This document shows, piece after piece, positions 51,063-57,487 of a stretch of DNA of 64,000 nt. Origin of the DNA: Rouxiella chamberiensis (GTDB taxonomy: Bacteria; Pseudomonadota; Gammaproteobacteria; Enterobacterales; Enterobacteriaceae); the NCBI RefSeq assembly GCF_026967475.1, contig NZ_CP114058.1, forward strand, positions 3,162,001 through 3,226,000, read 5' to 3'. The notes under the pieces are model-generated. The model saw nothing but the letters and a program-made list of their open reading frames with translations. It was not told where the DNA came from and did no database searches. The first letter of the stretch is position 1, and each line of letters starts with the position of its first letter. A program made the translations under genes and the position numbers.

Positions 51063-51149
51063 GCGAAGGTGGCGGAATTGGTAGACGCGCTAGCTTCAGG
51101 TGTTAGTGTTCTTACGGACGTGAGGGTTCAAGTCCCTCTCTTCGCACCA
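51063..51149 (+). tRNA. tRNA-Leu (anticodon CAG), copy 3
   Basis: A third identical 87-nt copy follows after a 63-bp spacer. I see no clear rho-independent terminator after it. Confidence 0.97.
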
Positions 51150-51269
51150 GATGACTCTTTCAGAACTCTCCTTTCTGTAGTATCTCCCTGATTTATCTCT
51201 GTCTTACCCACGCAATCTCTGCGACATCAATGCATTTTCAAACAATATTTGTCCGTTGTCTCTTTCCTG

Positions 51270-51554
51270 TTACATCAGATTGAAGTTCACCGATATCGCC
51301 GCCAGTCCGCCTGCCAGAGCGACAAAAGAAGGTAGCAGCATGTAATGCCTCAGCTTATTGTTGAGCAGCATGACCAGCGTAGCCAGCATCGCGAAGATGA
51401 CCAGAGCTTTCAGTTGGCCGAGCGACATATTCGCCATTGCCAGCAGAGGCAATAACGCGCAGGGCAACAGCACACCCCATCCGCTTGAAAGACGCTTTCC
51501 GAAACACCAACTCACACCCCACAATCCGCATGCGGTAACAATGGCTGCAATCAT
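51270..51554 (-). CDS. Small membrane protein, DUF1435-like
   Basis: This 94-residue protein begins MIAAIVTACGLWGVSWCFGK. It is mostly hydrophobic, with about three segments (GVLLPCALLPLLAMANMS, ALVIFAMLATLVMLL and MLLPSFVALAGGLAAISV). The pattern SSGWGVLLP and LRHYMLLPS resembles the DUF1435 family of enterobacterial inner-membrane proteins, recalled from memory. GGGAG precedes the chosen ATG at 51554. Function is unknown. Confidence 0.72.
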   Translation of the reverse strand: MIAAIVTACGLWGVSWCFGKRLSSGWGVLLPCALLPLLAMANMSLGQLKALVIFAMLATLVMLLNNKLRHYMLLPSFVALAGGLAAISVNFNLM

Positions 51555-51748
51555 GCTGCTGTCTCCCAATAACTGATAATGATAACCAGTAGCATATAGC
51601 AATTTTTCTCATTGCGCACGAATTTACCGTGCAATTTCTGCCCGTTTCTAGCCGGTTTTTGCAAAGAACTGTAATTTTCTCCGCAAGAAAATAAGGGGGA
51701 TTAGGAGCCAAAACGGATTAGGAGAGGCGCGTGATAACTGGCGTTAAC

Positions 51749-51762
51749 TTGATTTAGATCAA
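51749..51762. promoter_or_regulatory. Perfect FNR-type palindrome upstream of the carbonic anhydrase gene
   Basis: TTGATTTAGATCAA matches TTGAT-N4-ATCAA at all ten defined positions. It lies in the 399-bp gap (51555-51953) between the divergent DUF1435-like gene and the carbonic anhydrase gene, about 190 bp from each start. A TTAAAAT about 10 bp downstream could be a -10 element, in which case bound FNR would cover the -35. Confidence 0.65.
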
Positions 51763-51953
51763 AATTTGAATCCTTAAAATGCGACTCCGATCGCTGTTTT
51801 CCTTATTTTCTTTCTTTGGCGAGGTTGGCTACTCTGTTAGGAAATGTATCTACAAGCTTCAAGCCGTAAACATGAAGGCATATTTTACGACGTTTATTGC
51901 CACCGGAGCATCGGCATTGGCCGATAATCCCCTGACAGAGAGAGAAGCACATT

Positions 51954-52589
51954 ATGACCATCCTCAAACCCCTTCTTGAGCGTAATAAAAGCTGGGCAGA
52001 CACGCAGTGTCAGTGTGATCCGCATTATTTCGAGAATACCTCGCAACCCCAGCAGCCGCATTCGCTGTGGATTGGGTGTTCGGACAGCCGCGTACCCGCC
52101 GAAGTGCTGACCGGATCGCATCCTGGCGAATTGTTCGTGCATCGCAATATCGCCAACATGGTGGTCGAAGATGACGATAACCTGCAAAGCGTGCTGCAAT
52201 ACGCGCTCGAATATTTGAATGTTTCTGCCATTATCCTGTGCGGCCACTATGGCTGCGGCGGCGTACAGGCCGCAAGCGCACTGCCCGACATGCCGCTGGC
52301 TGCACAGGATAACGCCCTTTCCCGACGTATCCGACTGCTTCGGCAGGCGTTGAGCGAGAGCTTGAGTCAATCGTCCTCAACCCCCGTGGACGAAACTGCG
52401 CGCCAGAAACAGCTGGTCGAAGCCAACGTATTAACGCAGTTTGCCAATCTGGTGGTCGCCGAACCCGTGCTACAGCGCTGGAAAGAGGGCCATCAACTCG
52501 ACGTATTTGGCTGTGTGTATGACCTGCACACCGGTCATTTGAAAGAGTTGATGCACCAGAGCGCCCCTGAGTACGCGCTGGAAACCTGA
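51954..52589 (+). CDS. Beta-class carbonic anhydrase
   Basis: This 211-residue enzyme interconverts CO2 and bicarbonate. The zinc ligands and catalytic dyad are visible: Cys and Asp-Arg in LWIGCSDSRVPAE near residue 42, and His and Cys in ILCGHYGCGGVQAA near residue 98. The length is close to E. coli Can (220). It is far from the E. coli can position, inside the variable stretch between tRNA-Leu genes, so it may be an additional paralogue. An FNR-type palindrome lies upstream. It is convergent with dhaKL across a terminator. Confidence 0.93.
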   Translation: MTILKPLLERNKSWADTQCQCDPHYFENTSQPQQPHSLWIGCSDSRVPAEVLTGSHPGELFVHRNIANMVVEDDDNLQSVLQYALEYLNVSAIILCGHYGCGGVQAASALPDMPLAAQDNALSRRIRLLRQALSESLSQSSSTPVDETARQKQLVEANVLTQFANLVVAEPVLQRWKEGHQLDVFGCVYDLHTGHLKELMHQSAPEYALET

Positions 52590-52627
52590 ATGCAGACCCG
52601 ATAATCAAATCCGGTTGATGTGCCCAT

Positions 52628-52656
52628 AAAAAGCCCCTTTCTCGAAAGGGGCTTTT
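52628..52656. terminator. Bidirectional terminator between carbonic anhydrase and dhaKL
   Basis: AAAAAGCCCCTTTC pairs with GAAAGGGGCTTTT in a tight symmetric hairpin between the two convergent genes. Confidence 0.9.
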
Positions 52657-52687
52657 CTGTTTAAACGGCGAAACTTTTAATGAGAAG

Positions 52688-54364
52688 CTATTTTTTAACG
52701 GGCGGATTGTGCTCGAGGAGCGCCGCGAACACTTTTTCAACCGCGACTGCACCCGGATCTTTCACGCCTTTCAAGCTGTCGCTATTAAGGTAGGAAGAGC
52801 GTCCGGCGTTGGCTTTTTTCATGCCGGCCGTGTCTTTAGCGCCTTTTGCCGCAGCTTTGGCGGCACCTTTGAAATCATCGGCTTTTTTATCCAGCGCTTC
52901 CAGCGCGGGCTGGAGCGCGTCTATCAGTGTTCGGTCGCCGAGATCTGCGCCGCCGTAATGTTTCATACGGTCGAGTCCGAACAGCAACGATTGCGCCAGA
53001 TTGCCGCCTTCACTGACTTTCTGCCCCGCCGCCGTGAAGAAGATAGACATCAATACCCCGCTCGAGCCTCCCATAACCGTTGCCAAACGATCGCCCACCA
53101 CGGCAAAGAGTGCGGACAAGTCATCTTGCGGCAATTTTTTGTCCTGGTTTTGCACCAGCAGATCTTTGGCCCCCGAGGCGAAAGTGGAACCGGTATCGCC
53201 ATCGCCGACTTTGGCATCCAGTTTGTTCAATTCGCTCTCAAGTGAAACCAGCGTTTCGGCAATGGTATTGATAATCTGGCTCACGGCTTCGTTTCTGGAA
53301 GCCTTGACCTTAACTTTTTGAGAAATCTTTTTGGCTTTCTGAACCGGCAGTTTCTCGAGTTTTACCAAAGGATGCCAACCGGCTGCCTCGACATCGGCAA
53401 GCAGCGCCTCTTCAATCCCCTTTTCAAGCACGATAGTGGAAAGGGAGAATCCTTTCATGTCCAGCGCACTGACCAGCGCCGCAGGGCCAATCAGATAACG
53501 TATGGCGCCCGCCAACTCGGAATGCACCACCTCTTTGGTAATCTGATTCATCTCAAGCGGCGAAACGCCCCCGAGATTGTTTATCAGCACCGCCACTTTA
53601 GCTTTGCTCTTTAAACGCTTTTGCAATGCCTCGACCAGCGCCTTGACGATTTTCTGCGAGTTATGGGTTTTCAGTGTCGAAATACCGGGTTCGCCGTGAA
53701 TGCCAAGCCCAAGCTCGACGTGTCCGGCTGCGATTCGGTCATTGTCCGCTTCATCATCGTCTCCGCCCGGCAGATTACAGCCGTGCATGGCAACGCCGAT
53801 ACTGGCGGTGGCGTCGATAGCCTTCTGGGCAATCTGCACGACCTCCTCAAGAGATTTCCCCTGCTCTGCCGCATAGCCCGCCACCTTGTGCACCAGCGCC
53901 GTGCCCGCAATGCCGCGCGGCTGCTTGTTGTCAGGCAGGGCAATGTCGTCGGACACCATCACGAGATCAACCTTGTACCCCAGATTCTTGGCTTTCTCGG
54001 CGGCCAGACCAAAGTTGAGACGATCGCCCGTGTAATTTTTGACAATCAGCAGACAGCCAGCTTCGCCGGTAACCGCCACAATGGCATTGAGCACCGCATC
54101 CACGCTTGGGGAAGCGAAAACGTCGCCGCACACCGCTGCGGTAAGCATGCCTTTGCCGATGAAGCCCACGTGCGCCGGTTCATGTCCCGAACCGCCGCCG
54201 GATATCAGCGCGACCTGACTTTTATCCCAGTCATTTCTAACCACAACACGGATAGCAGAATCCACCGCCAGTTTGGACAGGTTCTTAAAAGGAGAGGTTA
54301 AAATAGCCCCCTCAATCACATCATCAATCAGCGTACTACGGTCGTTCATGAAAAAGTTGGACAT
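52688..54364 (-). CDS. ATP-dependent dihydroxyacetone kinase, fused DhaK-DhaL
   Basis: This 558-residue protein phosphorylates dihydroxyacetone to dihydroxyacetone phosphate with ATP. The DhaK domain (about residues 1-330) has ISGGGSGHEPAHVGFIGKG near residue 54 and the substrate-binding His in VAMHGCNLPGG near residue 195. GLGIHGEPGI is near residue 221. The C-terminal DhaL domain has the Mg-ATP loop DAKVGDGDTGSTFASGA near residue 390 and VMGGSSGVLMSIF. The fusion on one chain marks the ATP type, as in Citrobacter, rather than the PTS type. No glycerol dehydrogenase is nearby. A GlxA-like regulator is divergent. Confidence 0.93.
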   Translation of the reverse strand: MSNFFMNDRSTLIDDVIEGAILTSPFKNLSKLAVDSAIRVVVRNDWDKSQVALISGGGSGHEPAHVGFIGKGMLTAAVCGDVFASPSVDAVLNAIVAVTGEAGCLLIVKNYTGDRLNFGLAAEKAKNLGYKVDLVMVSDDIALPDNKQPRGIAGTALVHKVAGYAAEQGKSLEEVVQIAQKAIDATASIGVAMHGCNLPGGDDDEADNDRIAAGHVELGLGIHGEPGISTLKTHNSQKIVKALVEALQKRLKSKAKVAVLINNLGGVSPLEMNQITKEVVHSELAGAIRYLIGPAALVSALDMKGFSLSTIVLEKGIEEALLADVEAAGWHPLVKLEKLPVQKAKKISQKVKVKASRNEAVSQIINTIAETLVSLESELNKLDAKVGDGDTGSTFASGAKDLLVQNQDKKLPQDDLSALFAVVGDRLATVMGGSSGVLMSIFFTAAGQKVSEGGNLAQSLLFGLDRMKHYGGADLGDRTLIDALQPALEALDKKADDFKGAAKAAAKGAKDTAGMKKANAGRSSYLNSDSLKGVKDPGAVAVEKVFAALLEHNPPVKK

Positions 54365-54850
54365 ACCAGGTGAACTCCTTGTTGTTGTGATTAAAAGAAA
54401 ACTTCTCCAAGCATAGTGAAAGATTGACCTGCCCGTGCGGTTAATATCTTTTATGATAATAAATCATAATAGAGATGCATTGCATTTTTAAGAAAAGATT
54501 ATCGACATTTACTGAAAGCATTAAGAATAATGACTTATTAATAATCGTCATCAGCCAATAGAATAAATGAAACACGAATACTGAAAGTCATTCGTTCGCT
54601 TTTATTTAAAGAGAAATTGTGATGCAGATCGGCTAAATACCGCTGGAATAAACCCTACCTCAACGAAACAAATACATACCGTGAACAGATAGGTTAACTA
54701 ATATTGACGAAAATAGGGAATACACTTTATCATCGCTAATGAAACATTGCCTGCCCTCATTTTTAATAACATCGTTCACTTTTCAGAATAATAAAAAATT
54801 ATTAAACAAGTCACTCATACTGGATGATTTGAGCCAATCAGAGCGCCCAA
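54365..54850. promoter_or_regulatory. AT-rich divergent control region with a 19-bp palindrome
   Basis: This 486-bp gap between dhaKL and the GlxA-like regulator is markedly AT-rich compared with the genes around it. TTATGATAATAAATCATAA at 54451-54469 has perfect 7-bp arms and lies about 90 bp before the dhaKL start, a plausible operator. No gene is visible. The AT content is of the kind silenced by H-NS. Confidence 0.5.
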
Positions 54851-55807
54851 ATGAAAAAAATCGGCTGTTTTATATCTACCGGATTTAACATGCTCACGCT
54901 TGCGAGATTATCGGCCGCTGTGGATTTGGCAAATTCACTTTTTCCTAAAATAAAACCCTATCAACTCAACCTGCTCTCTGCGGAAGGCGGTGCACTCTAC
55001 AGTGCCTGTACCTTGCCCGTAAACACGCAACGAGCTACAGCAGAGCTATTCTCGACCCTCAACAGTTTATTGATTATGGAAAAAGGGCCTGCGGGACAGT
55101 CTTCTTTTCATTTCGATAACCTTTCCCTTTCTTCCACCTCGACCTCCCACAACGTGAATGCCCTCGGGAAACAGAAACACGCTTTTCAGACCTTGCTGGC
55201 TGGATTTGAGCCTGATAATGCCCAGGCAGGCGCGGGTGTCTGCTATCACCTGGCCATGTTTGCCACACTCTTGCCGAAAGTGAGTTTCGATAAAGAGTCA
55301 GCGTTATTGCTGGCGGATAAGCTCTGGACCGCCGGTGGCGTCTGGGCGGGAATCGATCTTGTCCTCACTCTTGTTGAAGAGGAGTCGGGCGTAGCGGCGG
55401 CGATGCAGCTCATCAATACGCTTGAGGGCGTGTTCAATAAATATGAGAACAACAGCCAACTGGCGGTGTTACAGAACTTTTCCAGTGATGGAAACAGCGA
55501 TCGTATCAATGCCAGCCTGCGTTTCATTCGCGACAATCTGCGCAATAAAGTCACCATTACCCATTTGGCCGAACGGGCCAACCTCAGCCCGCGACAGTTT
55601 AGCCGCCTGTTCAAGGAAGAGACGGGAACTTCACCCGCCAAAGCCGTGGCGCAGATTCGGGCCGAAGTGGCGCGTCAGCATGTTTTACAGGACCGGCTGT
55701 CGATAGACAAAATCGCCTCGCTCTGTGGCTTCTCCGGAACAAAAAGCCTACGCCGCGCTTTTTTGAAATTCTATGGTGAAACGCCCTGGCACCTTCGTCA
55801 AAAATAA
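54851..55807 (+). CDS. GlxA-type AraC-family transcriptional regulator
   Basis: This 318-residue regulator has an N-terminal DJ-1/PfpI-like domain (about residues 1-190), MKKIGCFISTGFNMLTLARL onward. The C-terminal AraC DNA-binding domain has NKVTITHLAERANLSPRQFS near residue 230 and the second helix-turn-helix LSIDKIASLCGFSGTKSLRR near residue 279. It is divergent from dhaKL across 486 bp and is the obvious candidate to control it. That link is inferred from position. The effector is unknown. Confidence 0.88.
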   Translation: MKKIGCFISTGFNMLTLARLSAAVDLANSLFPKIKPYQLNLLSAEGGALYSACTLPVNTQRATAELFSTLNSLLIMEKGPAGQSSFHFDNLSLSSTSTSHNVNALGKQKHAFQTLLAGFEPDNAQAGAGVCYHLAMFATLLPKVSFDKESALLLADKLWTAGGVWAGIDLVLTLVEEESGVAAAMQLINTLEGVFNKYENNSQLAVLQNFSSDGNSDRINASLRFIRDNLRNKVTITHLAERANLSPRQFSRLFKEETGTSPAKAVAQIRAEVARQHVLQDRLSIDKIASLCGFSGTKSLRRAFLKFYGETPWHLRQK

Positions 55808-55834
55808 GGCGTTCCCCCAGCCTGCGCGCACAGG

Positions 55835-56308
55835 TTAATGCTCTTTGCAGGTCGCGACCCAATTGTTGTTAATCATCACCAGATATTCACCGCGTTTGAT
55901 TTTCTGAAAATGAAACGTCAGGCTTTCGTTATTGCGGGCAAAGAAGTTGTCGGGGTCGTGGACTTCATCGGAAGGAGCAACCCGTGTTGCCTTGACGTCG
56001 GCCATGACGACGTCAGAGCGCCTGTTGACGTGTTCCAGCAGCAGGCTGCGTGTCAGCTTTTTCATCCCTTCCGCCGTGTTGTAGACACCAAATAGCGTGA
56101 TGACATTGTTCTTTAACCACAGTGTGATAGATCCATTGAACTGATACTGCCGATATTGGTCGTTTATGAATTCACCATGGGAAATTTCCATCGTGCAGGG
56201 TGCATCGGGAACCGATTCATCAAAAATGAGGCGGGTCGCGACAAAATAGCCCACCAGCGTCAGTGCGCCAACGGCAATCAGTACTGTGAAAAATGTTCGT
56301 AAGTGCAC
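55835..56308 (-). CDS. FidL-like membrane-anchored protein
   Basis: This 157-residue protein has one N-terminal membrane segment (FFTVLIAVGALTLVGYFVATRL). A mostly polar periplasmic domain with CTMEISHGEF, FNGSITLWLKNNVITLFG and a final NNWVATCKEH follows. The layout and its position straight after a winged-helix membrane regulator match FidL-like proteins (Salmonella SPI-3 fidL, beside marT). The GTG start at 56308 overlaps the regulator's end by 31 bp, so the two are coupled. By analogy with ToxR/ToxS it may protect or gate the regulator's periplasmic part; this is inference. Confidence 0.72.
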   Translation of the reverse strand: MHLRTFFTVLIAVGALTLVGYFVATRLIFDESVPDAPCTMEISHGEFINDQYRQYQFNGSITLWLKNNVITLFGVYNTAEGMKKLTRSLLLEHVNRRSDVVMADVKATRVAPSDEVHDPDNFFARNNESLTFHFQKIKRGEYLVMINNNWVATCKEH

Positions 56309-57173
56309 GGGGCATTGTCCTTATAAATACTCTTTTCGCAGTAAGCCACCCACACTTTGGGGCCGTTCGACGCGATATAGGCTTCTCTGGTTACAGGCTG
56401 CACCTGCCGTTCAATCCGTTGCCATAGCGCTTGCGAGACCTTGGTCGCCGGCGCAACGTGGTAACTCACCTCCCCGACTGCCTTAAACGGAATAAAATAG
56501 TCACGCGTATCATGCGTGCGTAGGCCCCAGAGAATCGTCAGTGAAAATATCAGCCAGATAGCCGAGGAGGACCAGAGAGAGAGCCTGTGACCTGCAGGTC
56601 GACACTCGACCACCGGCGTTTTTTCCGCTGATACGATCCCCGGCGCTTGCTGAAAATCTTCAGACATCTTCAGAGATTTATCACAATACTCAGTGCCATT
56701 TTCAGACTCGTCATCCGCCTGCGTCTGATAAACCACGCCATATCTCGGAATGGTTTTGAGGCAGGAAGAAGGCATGCCCGCCGCGACAAATTTACGCCGG
56801 ATCATTTTAACCAGCTGGTGATAACTCGATTCACTGACCACGATTCCCTGTTCGTGCCAGATCTCGTCAATGATGGTTTCCTTGCGCCCTCGTTTTGAGA
56901 GAATGATTTCAAGAATTTTTTCTCGTTGGGCGTGAGGTGAATATCTCCGGCGGGACTCTCCAGACAGGATAATGCCGAATTATAATAAACCCCCTCGCGC
57001 AAAGGCATTTTACTGGTTCCCATAAACATCCTTATTCCATTGGTTATCACAGGAGCATTTACTTTTTGATTACCCGAATCGATTAATTCATTTACACGGT
57101 GACGTACAAATCGCAATTGCATAATCGCTCTGGAACATAACATATCCCTCACACGTCCACTATGCATTATCAT
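56278..57173 (-). CDS. MarT-like winged-helix membrane transcriptional regulator, frameshifted
   Basis: This is a ToxR/CadC-style regulator with an N-terminal OmpR-type winged helix (LTPNEKK and SSYHQLVKMIRRKFVAAG, then LKTIPRYGVVYQ), one membrane segment (LWSSSAIWLIFSLTILWGL) and a periplasmic tail. As written it splits into two overlapping frames. One more T in the run at 56926-56931 reads KKILEIILSKRGRKETIIDE, then HEQGIVVSESS, restoring about 298 residues. The start is uncertain: a TATAAT box covers the first ATG, so translation may begin at 57143 or 57122. It is coupled to a FidL-like gene and preceded by 11-bp CCTGA repeats. Its targets are unknown. Confidence 0.75.
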
Positions 57174-57221
57174 TATATTCTCACGATTTACTCACATTGA
57201 ATTCGCCTGAATAAAACCTGA
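57172..57221 (-). promoter_or_regulatory. Promoter of the MarT-like gene with two 11-bp-spaced TCAGG sites
   Basis: On the minus strand TATAAT (57172-57177) has only a poor -35 (TCAATG, 57195-57200). Directly upstream, TCAGG occurs at 57217-57221 and 57206-57210, exactly 11 bp apart, placed at about -41 to -57. This is the usual position of an activator that replaces a weak -35. Confidence 0.6.
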
Positions 57222-57354
57222 TTTTTAAATCAATTTAATCAGTTGCTCAGAGCACAATGAATAATATTTAATTAATAAAAAATTATTATTAATCGGGTAT
57301 TAAGAGTGGGTGTTCAGACGATAAAGATCATCAAGAGTTTGAGTAGAGTTGCCT

Positions 57355-57409
57355 AGCCTGAGAAAAACCTGAAGAGAACCTGATATAAACCTGATATAAA
57401 CCTGAGAAT
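57355..57409 (+). repeat. Five 11-bp direct repeats with CCTGA core
   Basis: CCTGA begins at 57357, 57368, 57379, 57390 and 57401, exactly 11 bp apart each time. Most units read AACCTGANNNN, two of them AACCTGATATA. The orientation matches the near pair at 57206-57221. One repeat per helical turn is the pattern bound by OmpR/PhoB-type regulators. It lies about 190-240 bp upstream of the MarT-like promoter and just past the ovoA terminator. Confidence 0.8.
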
Positions 57410-57416
57410 TAGATGC

Positions 57417-57450
57417 TAAAAAGCCGACTCAAGAGATATCGAGTCGGCTT
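57417..57450 (-). terminator. Terminator of ovoA
   Basis: On the minus strand AAGCCGACTC, loop gatatctctt and GAGTCGGCTT are followed by three more T. The perfect 10-bp stem lies 37 bp after the ovoA stop. Confidence 0.87.
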
Positions 57451-57487
57451 GTTCACTGACCTAAATCAGCTCATGGGCACCAGCGTA

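Noticed and set aside
50789..51149. Regularly spaced 87-bp repeats resembling a CRISPR array
   Set aside because: The repeats are complete tRNA-Leu genes with encoded CCA ends, and there are no cas genes.
51779..51979. A 66-codon frame upstream of the carbonic anhydrase gene as a leader peptide
   Set aside because: It overlaps the carbonic anhydrase start in another frame and has no visible ribosome-binding site or pattern of control codons.
57355..57409. Short tandem repeats as a microsatellite or CRISPR
   Set aside because: The units are 11 bp with a fixed CCTGA core and variable flank, and the same spacing recurs in the near pair by the promoter. A binding-site array explains this better.
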